DNA from: Brotaphodocola catenula
GTDB taxonomy: Bacteria > Bacillota > Clostridia > Lachnospirales > Lachnospiraceae
Length of the DNA stretch: 61,962 bases
Assembly: GCA_020686985.1 (NCBI GenBank)
Contig: JAJEPU010000021.1
Span: forward strand, 1 to 61,962
Direction of reading: 5' to 3'
Position numbers and translations under genes: made by a program. The notes below the pieces were generated by a model. It was given only the letters and a program-made list of their open reading frames with translations. It was not told where the DNA came from and did not search any database. This document shows, in pieces, positions 33,684-40,822 of this stretch; within the stretch, counting starts at the first letter, position 1; every line of letters starts with the position of its first letter.

Positions 33684-34061
33684 ATGGAGGTGATTGAAAC
33701 GCAACCGGAAATTGATTACGTTAAGATTGGTCAGCGCATTAGAGCTGCCCGACTGGAAAAGGGTTATAGTCAGGCTGATTTGGGTGCGTTGGTTGGTTGC
33801 TCGAACAATCATATGAGCCATGTTGAAGTTGGACAGACGAAAGTTTCTTTGGCAATGCTTCTAAAACTGGCATTCGTCTTGGAAAAGAACTTTGACTATT
33901 TTTTACTGGATACCCCATATGCAAAATGCGACAGCATCATTGATAATGAGATTGCTGCAAAACTGAAAAAGTGTAATGTAACAACATTGATAACCGTAGG
34001 AAAGTTGATTGATGTCTTGATTGACCAGCAAGAGATGATAAAAAAAGCGGAGCTTGATTGA
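33684..34061 (+). CDS. XRE-type HTH regulator
   Basis: About 125 residues from ATG 33684 (MEVIETQPEIDYVKIGQRIR). The HTH is KGYSQADLGALVGCSNNHMS (about residues 29-48), a typical Cro/CI fold, and the C-terminus is helical with no known domain. GGAGGTGAT overlaps its first codons, so the start is not certain; GTG 33690 and others are possible. A rightward transcription unit of one gene, closed by a terminator at 34072. Confidence 0.8.
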   Translation: MEVIETQPEIDYVKIGQRIRAARLEKGYSQADLGALVGCSNNHMSHVEVGQTKVSLAMLLKLAFVLEKNFDYFLLDTPYAKCDSIIDNEIAAKLKKCNVTTLITVGKLIDVLIDQQEMIKKAELD

Positions 34062-34071
34062 TATAATGAAA

Positions 34072-34119
34072 AAGAAGCCCATTGACGGTACAGAGTGAAC
34101 TGCTATGGGGTTCTTTTTT
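34072..34119 (+). terminator. Terminator after the XRE gene
   Basis: AAGAAGCCCAT (34072-34082) with ATGGGGTTCTT (34105-34115), one mismatch, then a T run. Confidence 0.7.
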
Positions 34120-34149
34120 GCAGCACAATATACTGATTCTTTAAGAAGC

Positions 34150-34199
34150 AAAAAGTCCACCAGTCATGATGCACTACGCATCGTACTGGTGGACTTTTT
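34150..34199. terminator. Bidirectional terminator
   Basis: AAAAAGTCCACCAGT (34150-34164) pairs perfectly over 15 bp with ACTGGTGGACTTTTT (34185-34199). It separates the rightward XRE gene from the leftward ImmA gene. Confidence 0.85.
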
Positions 34200-34223
34200 C
34201 TGTAAAGATATAAAAATAGATAT

Positions 34224-34778
34224 TCATATATCGCCATAACCAATGTCGTTATCGTAGGCATGAAGATCTTCTTTCAGGAAATCTGCTTTACGAATATACA
34301 TCGAATTTACCAGCTCTCCTTTTTCGTGGAGCAGGCTGAATTTGTAGTCTAATAATGCTGCCGGTACATAGAGCATTTTAGCCGTTTCAAAAAATGTGTG
34401 TTCCGAAAGGCATTCCAGGACTTTCCCATCTTCTAACAGAAGCTCCGCCGCAAAGAAGTTTGCTTCATTTTCTTCGATTGATCTATCATCAAAAACTTCC
34501 ATTTCTTGAAAGCCGTGCATCATAGCGATTTTTGTATGCAGGACAGCGTGTCCTAATTCATGTGCGACTAATATACGCTCCAGGATACCGTTCACATTGT
34601 GATCTATCACGATATTCTTTTGTCTGGACTGGTAATAGAAGAAGCCCTTCAATTTCTTCTGTAAATCGTAATAGTGGATTTTGATACCTAACAGCTGACA
34701 TAGCTCGTAAGGGTCTCTGGTGTGATATTTTCGCACAAGCTTATCGACAGTTTCAATGATATGCTCTGCCGTTTTCAT
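34224..34778 (-). CDS. ImmA/IrrE-family metallopeptidase
   Basis: About 184 residues from ATG 34778, after CGGAGGTGAAGCAA. The zinc motif is HELGHAVLH (about residues 78-86), with the likely third ligand in ENEANFFAAELL. Family members (ImmA of ICEBs1, IrrE) cleave or inactivate XRE repressors and so switch mobile elements on after stress. The partner is probably the XRE repressor encoded just upstream (34830-35279) on the same strand. This is the likely induction switch of the ICE. Confidence 0.9.
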   Translation of the reverse strand: MKTAEHIIETVDKLVRKYHTRDPYELCQLLGIKIHYYDLQKKLKGFFYYQSRQKNIVIDHNVNGILERILVAHELGHAVLHTKIAMMHGFQEMEVFDDRSIEENEANFFAAELLLEDGKVLECLSEHTFFETAKMLYVPAALLDYKFSLLHEKGELVNSMYIRKADFLKEDLHAYDNDIGYGDI

Positions 34779-34829
34779 TTGCTTCACCTCCGAATCGCAC
34801 ACAGAAAACATATTCTGTGCTTGAGGATT

Positions 34830-35279
34830 TTACTCTTTATCTTTATGCTTTCTGTATTTCTTCGGAGTGTACTTTTCCCGTGCTGTTTTCTTAGAGTCCA
34901 TATAAACTGACATAATCGCCTGGAAGAATACATCTTTTGCGTCCTCGTCCAATTCTCCACCGGCAAACAGAGAATTTACACGACCCAACACTTCCTGAGC
35001 TTCTTTTGCTCCTTTTGAACCGAAGTTTTCCTTTGCCTCTAAAATAAACATATCCTGATCTATATGGCTCTGGCTATCCGTTTCAGATTCGTCCAAAAGA
35101 TAGGACACAGAGATATGCAGTGCTTCAGCAAGTTTTCTGATGTTGCTTTTTCTGGGGAGTGTTCCGAGCTGCTCATAGGTGTAAAGGGATCTTTCGGAAA
35201 TGCCGGTCATCTGGGCAAGCTCCGTTTGAGATAGGTTCATAGCCAAACGAGCTTCTTTAATTTTTTCTCCAAATGTCAT
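34830..35279 (-). CDS. XRE repressor (ImmR-like)
   Basis: 149 residues, ATG 35279 after AAAGGAAGGATACTACC. It has a Cro/CI HTH with MNLSQTELAQMTGISERSLY (about residues 14-33) and a helical acidic C-terminus. It is followed 50 bp later by the ImmA-like peptidase and faces a cluster of palindromic sites and a strong divergent promoter at 35331-35358. By analogy with ICEBs1 it should repress that promoter and be removed by ImmA, an inference from layout. Confidence 0.88.
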   Translation of the reverse strand: MTFGEKIKEARLAMNLSQTELAQMTGISERSLYTYEQLGTLPRKSNIRKLAEALHISVSYLLDESETDSQSHIDQDMFILEAKENFGSKGAKEAQEVLGRVNSLFAGGELDEDAKDVFFQAIMSVYMDSKKTAREKYTPKKYRKHKDKE

Positions 35280-35314
35280 GGTAGTATCCTTCCTTTCAAA
35301 AAATATTTATTCGT

Positions 35315-35465
35315 AACTTCCGATTATTTGTTGACAAACTTCTGGAAAATGCTATAATAAGAATCATAACAGAAGTTTTAATTCCACTTAATTATATATC
35401 GGAACTTTTATAAAGTCAAGAACTTCCGATTTCACTTCTGTTATTTTAATCAAATATCGGAAGTT
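35315..35465. promoter_or_regulatory. Operator cluster AACTTCCGAT / ATCGGAAGTT
   Basis: Four copies: AACTTCCGAT at 35315 and 35421, and its complement at 35398 (one mismatch) and 35456. Half-sites (AACTTCTG, CAGAAGTT) lie at about 35337, 35370 and 35434. The copies surround the promoter at 35331-35358 between the divergent repressor and ArpU-like genes. The pattern fits operators of the XRE repressor. Confidence 0.65.
35331..35358 (+). promoter_or_regulatory. Consensus promoter controlled by the operator cluster
   Basis: TTGACA (35331-35336), 16-bp spacer, TATAAT (35353-35358). It reads to the right towards the ArpU-like gene, with a leader of about 200 bp that carries three more operator-like repeats. 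Confidence 0.8.
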
Positions 35466-35565
35466 ATAGTCATTCTTGTCCCATGGTATTTGTTTCCCTT
35501 TAGCCAAGTGACAGGAGTTAGAAAGGAATTCTTATTTTATGGATTAGGCTGAAAGGAGATTCTGA

Positions 35566-36129
35566 ATGAGCAGATATAATACACAGGTATTAAGCAGTAT
35601 TCGAATGCTTTGCCGGATGCAGAACATTGACGAGAAGGTTCTGTATGAAAGAGCAAAGCTGATTTTATCCATATATCGAGAGGTGTGCTGGTCTACCATT
35701 GATCGTGCGAATGATGTATGTGATACCCTTATTTGTACTTACGGTGACAGCTTAGATGGTGCATTGATTTATCTGGAGAACTTTGCTCCGGATGAAGCGA
35801 GAGAACGATTTGAAGAACGCATTCGCAGCTTATTTGAGACAAAGTGGATCATTGAACTGGTAGATATGGCTATGTTGAAAATCAGAGAATATCCAGATAA
35901 AGGCGCTCTGTACTGTGAGATTATCTCAAAGGCATATCTCAACCGCTTCAAGTACAGGGAATCAGAAATGCTGGAGGTTTTGAATATGGAACGCAGCACC
36001 TACTATGACCGAAAGAAAGAAGCGATACTGTTATTTGGTCTGTCACTTTGGGGAACAGCCATTCCTAAATTGAAAGATTTCCTGGAAAGTGCCCGGGAGG
36101 AAGAAGCATTGTGTTATTGTGAATGCTAA
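35566..36129 (+). CDS. ArpU/sigma-like transcriptional activator candidate
   Basis: A 187-residue protein, ATG 35566 seven bases after AAAGGAG. It is mostly helical. The C-terminal part, YLNRFKYRESEMLEVLNMER then STYYDRKKEAI, looks like the sigma-region-4 HTH of ArpU/RinA-like phage activators. It is the first gene under the repressor-controlled promoter, so it may activate later ICE genes. The family assignment rests on the pattern only. Confidence 0.6.
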   Translation: MSRYNTQVLSSIRMLCRMQNIDEKVLYERAKLILSIYREVCWSTIDRANDVCDTLICTYGDSLDGALIYLENFAPDEARERFEERIRSLFETKWIIELVDMAMLKIREYPDKGALYCEIISKAYLNRFKYRESEMLEVLNMERSTYYDRKKEAILLFGLSLWGTAIPKLKDFLESAREEEALCYCEC

Positions 36130-36134
36130 GACAG

Positions 36135-36155
36135 GATTTTAGTCCGACTAAAATC
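36135..36155. promoter_or_regulatory. Perfect 21-bp palindrome
   Basis: GATTTTAGTC and its exact complement flank a central C, right after the ArpU-like gene. It may be an operator or a small hairpin; there is no T run. Confidence 0.45.
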
Positions 36156-36256
36156 CGATGAAAATACGACGGTTCCCCTACTGAAAGTCCGACTTGTCCA
36201 GTGTTAAAATGGCTATGCTGGGAGATAGCGGCATAAAATTGAATAGAGAGAGTTAC

Positions 36257-36290
36257 GCCTCGTGCCTGTAATGGGTACGGGGCTTTTTTT
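36257..36290 (+). terminator. Terminator
   Basis: GCCTCGTGCC (36257-36266) with GGTACGGGGC (36274-36283) and TTTTTTT. Confidence 0.75.
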
Positions 36291-36334
36291 ATACCTGCCT
36301 ATTTTCCCCCATAATTAACACAAAGGCATGAACG

Positions 36335-36369
36335 AGAGCTTGGAGTAATTTACTCCGGCTCTTTTTTTA
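36335..36369 (+). terminator. Second terminator upstream of the XRE gene
   Basis: AGAGCTTGGAGTAA (36335-36348) with TTACTCCGGCTCT (36350-36362), then TTTTTTTA. It lies directly before the ribosome site of the next gene, as in attenuation. Apart from these stems, 36130-36391 shows nothing else. Confidence 0.7.
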
Positions 36370-36391
36370 TGCCTGCAAGGAGGACAGGCAG

Positions 36392-36697
36392 ATGGCAAAG
36401 GGTATTGAGAATCGGGCACGATCTCCTCCCGCTGTTTTTGATTTTGCAACTTCACAAATTCAAAAACACGGAGGAACGAAAATGTATTACGACTTGGTTG
36501 AAAGCGGAAAAAGAATTAAAGCCTTGAGAAAGGAACATGGGCTTACACAGGAACAGCTTGCGGAGCAGTTAGGTGTTGCCGCAAACACCATTGCACGAAT
36601 TGAAACCGGCAACAGAGGTATCTCTATTGATTTGGCAATCGAACTGGTTGTGCGCTTTGAGACAACCCTTGATTACATATTTTTAGGTCGTGAATAA
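36392..36697 (+). CDS. XRE-type HTH protein
   Basis: 101 residues from ATG 36392 (after AAGGAGG), or 71 residues from ATG 36482 (after GGAGGAACGAAA); both ribosome sites are good. The first 30 residues of the long form look unlike the family, so the shorter product is likely the functional one. The HTH is HGLTQEQLAEQLGVAANTIA, followed by LVVRFETTLDYIFLGRE, a standard small Cro/CI protein. It is followed by a 500-bp region without a protein gene. Confidence 0.8.
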   Translation: MAKGIENRARSPPAVFDFATSQIQKHGGTKMYYDLVESGKRIKALRKEHGLTQEQLAEQLGVAANTIARIETGNRGISIDLAIELVVRFETTLDYIFLGRE

Positions 36698-37146
36698 CCT
36701 CAAAACTATACCTACGAGGCAATAAAAACTTGCATGAGGAACAGGTACAATTTAGATACAGCCAAAGAAAATCGGCTGCTTGATCCTTGAAAACTGAATA
36801 CACAGTCATCGAATACGTTCCTGTTGCCGGTGCGAGAGCATCAGCCACATCAGCGGTACGCCGAGACGTATCGGATAGAGAAACAGAACGACTTTCTTCT
36901 ATAAATTAAGCGCTTGTCTCTCTCCCGATGCCAGCGATCAATACTGGCTTGTAAATATTGGGTTGCTCCCAATACGGCCATGAAAGCAACAGGATTAAAG
37001 ATACTTCTCTACGGAGCTGGCGGAGAACCCGGCAGAGGTTAGATTCCTATGGAACTGATTCGCAATCAGTCGTTCGGTGATTCCCTGAGGGCGTAAGCCC
37101 TCTTTCCCAGGGGTGCGTGGCAAATATGGGACACATAGACTTTTGG
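36698..37146 (+). ncRNA. Candidate structured RNA region upstream of the mazF-like gene
   Basis: No protein gene fits in about 450 bp. The stretch is rich in paired motifs: AGCC/GGCT (near 36760), CCGA/TCGG (near 36870), ACTGATT-CGC-AATCAGT (37054-37070), and a GNRA hairpin AGGGC-GTAA-GCCCT (37088-37101) enclosed by CCCTG/CAGGG. CCTTGAAAACTGAATA (36784-36799) resembles the boxA-bearing leader/spacer of rRNA operons. This could be a long leader with antitermination features or a free RNA. It matches no RNA family I can name. Confidence 0.4.
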
Positions 37147-37188
37147 ACTGACTGCCTGATTCCTTTCTGGCAGTCAGTTATTACATAG
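37147..37188 (+). terminator. Hairpin followed by ATTACATAG
   Basis: ACTGACTGCC (37147-37156) pairs perfectly with GGCAGTCAGT (37169-37178), followed by TATTACATAG (37179-37188). It is a copy of the recurrent ICE signal, 24 bp before the mazF-like start. Confidence 0.6.
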
Positions 37189-37211
37189 CCAACGAAAGGA
37201 GGTCATGGCAC

Positions 37212-37619
37212 ATGATGAAAGAAAATTGGGTATATTGCCGTGGTGATATTTATTGCGCCAAGCTGGACCCGGTAGTTGGGTCGGAACAAGGCGGCATCCG
37301 TCCGGTTATCGTCATTCAGAACGATACCGGTAATAAACACGCTCCCACATTGATTGTGGCAACGGTCACCACCAGAATCCATAAGAAAGCGAATATGCCG
37401 ACGCACTTTGTTATTTACGACAATCCTGCATTCAAAGAAGCGTCCGTTGTTCAGCTGGAACAGATTCGTACCATTGATAAAAGCAGGATTGATAATTACT
37501 TAGGTAAGGTAACGCCCCGTGAAATGGTAGCGATTGAGAAAGCCTTATCTGTCAGCCTGGCAATGGAACAGCTGAAAAAGCGTTCCCCAAAACATAAAGC
37601 AAAGAGAGCGAAGGAGTGA
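37212..37619 (+). CDS. MazF/PemK-family endoribonuclease toxin
   Basis: 135 residues, ATG 37212 nine bases after AAAGGAGG. It has the PemK/MazF barrel features: YCRGDIYCAKLDPVVGSEQG at the start, RPVIVIQND, PTLIVATVTTR and VQLEQIRTIDKSRI. Such toxins cut mRNA. A Lys/Arg-rich tail follows. No MazE-like antitoxin gene is adjacent: the next product is an excisionase-type HTH protein. It may therefore be controlled by an unusual partner or have a regulatory role in the ICE. Confidence 0.9.
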   Translation: MMKENWVYCRGDIYCAKLDPVVGSEQGGIRPVIVIQNDTGNKHAPTLIVATVTTRIHKKANMPTHFVIYDNPAFKEASVVQLEQIRTIDKSRIDNYLGKVTPREMVAIEKALSVSLAMEQLKKRSPKHKAKRAKE

Positions 37620-37625
37620 ACATAA

Positions 37626-37862
37626 ATGTTTGAAGAAAGAATCGCTGCCATGAATCAGCGCACCGAAGAAGCGATGGCTGCTAACGCAGTTCAGTTTGAT
37701 AAGAGAACCTATACGGTTGATGAGATTCAGGATATTCTGGGCATCAGCAGAACCAGCGCATACAACCTTGTGAAAAAGAAAGTTTTCCATAGCGTCCGCA
37801 TCGGTGGCAGTATCAGAATCTCCAAAAAGAGTTTTGATGAGTGGTTGGATCATCAAATGTAA
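37626..37862 (+). CDS. Excisionase-like HTH protein
   Basis: 78 residues, ATG 37626. The core KRTYTVDEIQDILGISRTSA, then RIGGSIRISKKSFDEWLD, is the winged helix (HTH_17) fold of excisionases and DNA-bending factors. It starts six bases after the toxin gene, so the two are co-transcribed. It may act in excision or take the place of an antitoxin; the data do not decide. Confidence 0.85.
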   Translation: MFEERIAAMNQRTEEAMAANAVQFDKRTYTVDEIQDILGISRTSAYNLVKKKVFHSVRIGGSIRISKKSFDEWLDHQM

Positions 37863-37925
37863 GATTTGTCAAGGGCGTCGTACAACCCGGCGACAAACTT
37901 CAAAACATATTGAGAGTTCGATAAA

Positions 37926-37968
37926 ATGTAGCCATGACAAGAAACACATGGCTACATTTTTTACATAG
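37926..37968 (+). terminator. Hairpin followed by TTTTTTACATAG
   Basis: ATGTAGCCATG (37926-37936) pairs perfectly with CATGGCTACAT (37947-37957), then TTTTTACATAG (37958-37968), whose last bases merge into the AGGAGG ribosome site of the next gene. Confidence 0.65.
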
Positions 37969-37979
37969 GAGGTTGTACG

Positions 37980-38603
37980 ATGGCGGAAATGAGAAAACGC
38001 ACGAGTATGTCTGTTCTGGAAATGGGCAGGATGCTCGGTCTTGGTAAAACGGAGTCATACTGGCTCATTAAGAAGAATTACTTCAAAACCATTCTTGTCG
38101 GCAACACCATGAGGGTGATGATCGACAGCTTTGAAGAATGGTATGCCAATCAGTTCAAATACCAGAAGGTCGATGGAACCCCTCCCGGCGAGGAATTGAA
38201 GAAAACTACATATTCAATGGAGGAGCTTGGACAGCGCCTTGGGCTGAAAGAAGCGACTGCTTACGAACTGGTTGCCAAAGGGCATTTTGATGTGGTCGAT
38301 GTCCTGGGCAAGCGCAGAGTGACAAAGGAGAGCTTTGAAAGATGGTATGCTTCTCAAACCGATTACCGCACGGTAGAGGATCAGGAACTGGATGCAGATA
38401 TTATGGCATCCACCTACGGTCTGCCGGAAATGGCAAGAATGCTTGGGGTACATCGTCAGACCATTTACTATATCGTTGCCAATGAAGATTTTGAGCTTAT
38501 CAAGGTTGGCAGGTATAAGCGAGCTACCAAAGAGAGCTTTGAAAAATGGTATCACAATCAGACCCGCTACCAGTTAGCGGAAGATAGACAGGAAAGGAGC
38601 TGA
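37980..38603 (+). CDS. Triple-HTH excisionase-like protein
   Basis: 207 residues, ATG 37980. Three copies of the excisionase-type winged helix occur in tandem: MSVLEMGRMLGLGKTESYWL with SFEEWYANQ, YSMEELGQRLGLKEATAYEL with SFERWYASQ, and YGLPEMARMLGVHRQTIYYI with SFEKWYHNQ (repeat length about 65-70 residues). Single-domain versions are common; three in one chain could bind several neighbouring sites and bend DNA at the attachment site. It is followed four bases later by the integrase. Confidence 0.85.
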   Translation: MAEMRKRTSMSVLEMGRMLGLGKTESYWLIKKNYFKTILVGNTMRVMIDSFEEWYANQFKYQKVDGTPPGEELKKTTYSMEELGQRLGLKEATAYELVAKGHFDVVDVLGKRRVTKESFERWYASQTDYRTVEDQELDADIMASTYGLPEMARMLGVHRQTIYYIVANEDFELIKVGRYKRATKESFEKWYHNQTRYQLAEDRQERS

Positions 38604-38607
38604 TTAC

Positions 38608-39981
38608 ATGGCATCTATCGTTAAGAGAAAAAAGAAGTATTCTGTGGTTTATACATACACCGATGAGAACGGCAACAAGCGTCAGAAGTGGGAAACCTTT
38701 GAAACGAATGCCGAAGCAAAGAAAAGGAAGTTGCAGGTTGAATATGAGCAGGAGTCCGGAACCTTTATTCCCCCTTCTGCTAAAACCGTCAATGATCTTT
38801 TGGATGAGTATATGTCAATCTATGGTGTGAACACCTGGGCGATGTCTACCTATGAAAGCAGAAAGAGCCTGATTGCAAACTATATTCGTCCCCTCATCGG
38901 TGATATGAAGCTGGAGGATGTCACGCCGAGAATCATGGACAAGTATTACCGAGATTTGCTTTCTGTCAAAGCGGTTTCTTCTAAGTATGTAAAAGCCCGT
39001 ACAGAATATCTGACTCCGCATACTGTCCGAGAGGTTCACAAGACATTGCGAAATGCTTTCAATCAAGCGGTCAAGTGGGAATTGATGACCAGAAACCCTG
39101 TGGAGCACGCTACGCTGCCGAAAGAAGAACACAAGACCAGGGATATCTGGACAGCAGAAGTGCTCCAGAAGGCTCTGGAAGCCTGTGACGATGATATTCT
39201 TCGTCTGGCTATTAACCTTGCCTTCTCCTGTTCCCTGCGAATGGGCGAGCTTCTGGGGCTTACCTGGGACTGTATTGACATTTCCCCCACCAGTATTGAA
39301 CTTGGTCAGGCAAGCATCTTCGTTGAAAAGGAGTTGCAGAGAGTAAATCGTGAAGCGATGGCAGATCTGGACGGTAAGGACATCATGTTCAAGTTCCCAC
39401 CGACCTTCGCCAGTACGCATACCGCATTGGTTCTCAAAACTCCTAAGACCAAAACAAGTGTCCGCAAGGTGTTCTTACCGAAAACCGTAGCGGAAATGTT
39501 GGTACAGCGAAAGGCTGACATCGAAGAACTGAAAGACCTTTTCGGTGACGAGTTCGTAGACTTCAATCTGGTTTTCTGTTCTTCCAATGGCAAGCCGATT
39601 GAGGGGCAGGTTATCAACCGTGCTTTCAATAAGCTGATTGAGGAGAAGGGACTGCCGAAAGTGGTTTTCCATAGTCTCCGACATTCCAGTATCACTTACA
39701 AGCTGAAGCTGAACGGCGGCGATATGAAATCCGTTCAAGGCGATTCCGGTCATGCACAGGTCAAGATGGTAGCGGATGTTTACTCCCATATCATCGACGA
39801 TGACCGCAGACTGAACGCTGAAAGAATGGAAGCTGCGTTCTACTCAGGCAGACAGGCAACGCCTGAGCCGGTTCAACCAGCCGCAACGGAAAGCTCCGCT
39901 GATGATAAAGAACTTCTTCTGAAGCTTCTGCAAAATCCGGAAATGGCAGCACTCCTGAAGTCGCTGGCAAAAACATTATAG
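38608..39981 (+). CDS. int: Tyrosine integrase of the ICE
   Basis: 457 residues, ATG 38608 after AAAGGAGCTGATTAC. An AP2-like arm-binding N-terminus (KRKKKYSVVYTYTDENGNKR) precedes a SAM-like core-binding domain (about 55-165) and the catalytic domain, with Arg in SLRMGELLGL (about 211), HSLRHSS (about 353), SGHAQ and Tyr in VYSHII (about 391). A 60-residue tail follows. All catalytic residues are present. It lies about 790 bp from the predicted right attachment core (40769-40776). Confidence 0.95.
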   Translation: MASIVKRKKKYSVVYTYTDENGNKRQKWETFETNAEAKKRKLQVEYEQESGTFIPPSAKTVNDLLDEYMSIYGVNTWAMSTYESRKSLIANYIRPLIGDMKLEDVTPRIMDKYYRDLLSVKAVSSKYVKARTEYLTPHTVREVHKTLRNAFNQAVKWELMTRNPVEHATLPKEEHKTRDIWTAEVLQKALEACDDDILRLAINLAFSCSLRMGELLGLTWDCIDISPTSIELGQASIFVEKELQRVNREAMADLDGKDIMFKFPPTFASTHTALVLKTPKTKTSVRKVFLPKTVAEMLVQRKADIEELKDLFGDEFVDFNLVFCSSNGKPIEGQVINRAFNKLIEEKGLPKVVFHSLRHSSITYKLKLNGGDMKSVQGDSGHAQVKMVADVYSHIIDDDRRLNAERMEAAFYSGRQATPEPVQPAATESSADDKELLLKLLQNPEMAALLKSLAKTL

Positions 39982-39988
39982 TAACTGC

Positions 39989-40047
39989 AAGGGCAGATCC
40001 TTTTACATAGCTACAATAGCTGTAAAAGGGTCTGCCCTTATTTTTTT
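39989..40047 (+). terminator. Long hairpin containing TTTACATAG
   Basis: AAGGGCAGATCC and the following TTTTACATAGCT (39989-40012) pair with AGCTGTAAAAGG and GTCTGCCCTT (40018-40039), then a T run. TTTACATAG (40002-40010) is here inside the stem. It closes the integrase unit. Confidence 0.75.
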
Positions 40048-40066
40048 GTTATGGAGGTCAACGAGT

Positions 40067-40372
40067 ATGGATAGAATCTTTATGGACGAGTATTACGAGC
40101 ATCTGAGAGCTGACAATATCGAGGCATTTTCCAAGGAAAGGAACGACGAATATGTTGGCAGAGCTGAGGAATACAAAGCAGCAAAGTCGGCATTGCTTGA
40201 AGGATTGGGACTTGAGCATTTGTTTGACCATAGCCATGAACTGACTCCGAAAGAGAAAGAAATATGGATGCTGTTCGATAGGGTTGATGTAGCAGAGCTT
40301 CTTGCAAGGGATGCTTTTGCCAAGGGTGCTTATATGCTCGGCGCTGAGGATAGAGAGATTATGCTGAAATAA
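40067..40372 (+). CDS. DUF6809-like small protein
   Basis: About 101 residues from ATG 40067 (MDRIFMDEYYEHLRADNIEA) after TGGAGG; the frame opens seven codons earlier without a ribosome site. It is an acidic helical protein, with HELTPKEKEIWMLFDRVDVA and AFAKGAYMLGAEDREIML at the end. It resembles small proteins of unknown function (DUF6809) of Clostridia, from memory. It is the last gene of the ICE before the attachment region. Confidence 0.65.
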   Translation: MDRIFMDEYYEHLRADNIEAFSKERNDEYVGRAEEYKAAKSALLEGLGLEHLFDHSHELTPKEKEIWMLFDRVDVAELLARDAFAKGAYMLGAEDREIMLK

Positions 40373-40376
40373 AAAA

Positions 40377-40407
40377 AGACCTGCTTCGGCGGGTCTAAAT
40401 TACATAG
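40377..40407 (+). terminator. UUCG hairpin followed by AATTACATAG
   Basis: AGACCTGC (40377-40384), TTCG, GCGGGTCT (40389-40396), then AAATTACATAG (40397-40407). Confidence 0.65.
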
Positions 40408-40768
40408 AATCATTGAGTCTGAAAAACCTTTGAAATTCTTAATAATTCTGGTTGAAAAATTCATTTTGAAATGATATATAAAACAGACTGAAATCTGTGT
40501 CTAAGGACACCCGCACCCTCACACGAGAATGAATAGGATTTCCTATCATTTCGCATCACGAGAAGTTACATAGTGACATTTACTTGCACTTGCAACGTCC
40601 ACCAAAAATCGAAAGACTTGCTAATTTCGAGCCAATCGGACGGTGTAAAATCCCTCTGAATTAGCTATCACAGCGTAGTATCAGATGGGATTTGAAATGC
40701 TGAAAAACCTTGTATTTCCAAGCATTTTTAAGCATTAGATGCCACTTCCCGATGTCGTATCGGGTCTA
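40408..40768. other. Noncoding right-end region of the ICE
   Basis: No gene is seen. GTTACATAG occurs at 40565-40573 after a weak stem (AATAGGA/TCCTATC near 40535). Repeats AAATGCTG / AAGCATT occur near 40697-40735 and CCCGAT/ATCGGG at 40748-40764, just before the tRNA fragment. The density of short repeats fits integrase arm or core sites. Confidence 0.4.
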
Positions 40769-40813
40769 CTCCTAAGGGGAAGGTCGGGGGTTCGAATCCC
40801 TTTTGGCGCGCCA
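40769..40813 (+). pseudogene. tRNA-Arg(CCU) 3' fragment 1 (attachment-site remnant)
   Basis: It starts in the anticodon loop (CTCCTAA, anticodon CCT with U33 and A37-A38). A T arm GGGGG-TTCGAAT-CCCTT and a 3' acceptor strand TTGGCGC-G-CCA follow. The 5' half of a tRNA is not present: the bases before the loop (GTCTA) cannot pair with GGGGA. A tRNA cut at the anticodon loop is the usual result of tyrosine-integrase insertion. Confidence 0.6.
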
Positions 40814-40822
40814 GATAATAAC

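Larger units (their letters stand above)
2921..40776. mobile_element. Tn1549-like ICE (right part, with nested cargo)
   Basis: The stretch contains a coherent conjugation backbone: type IV secretion ATPase and membrane proteins, cell-wall hydrolase, topoisomerase III, methyltransferase-helicase, MobC, relaxase, TTRAP and YodL proteins. Regulators, an excisionase-like set and a tyrosine integrase (38608-39981) follow at its right end. The order is that of Tn1549/CTn-type elements of Clostridia. The left end lies outside the window, beyond the nested serine-recombinase element. The right end is placed at a CTCCTAAG core inside a tRNA-Arg(CCU) fragment at 40769-40776; this end is inferred. Confidence 0.75.

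Noticed and set aside
36781..36800. rRNA spacer-like segment CCTTGAAAACTGAATA
   Set aside because: No 16S, 23S or 5S sequence is nearby; only the boxA-like similarity remains, so no rRNA is called.
37054..37070. Hairpin that looks like a tRNA anticodon arm (5-bp stem, 7-base loop TTCGCAA)
   Set aside because: No D arm, T arm or complementary acceptor strands lie at the right distances, so it is a hairpin of the surrounding region rather than a tRNA.
40739..40813. A complete tRNA gene ending in CCA
   Set aside because: The 5' side cannot form the acceptor (needs GCGCCAA) or the anticodon stem with GGGGA; only the 3' half is tRNA-like.
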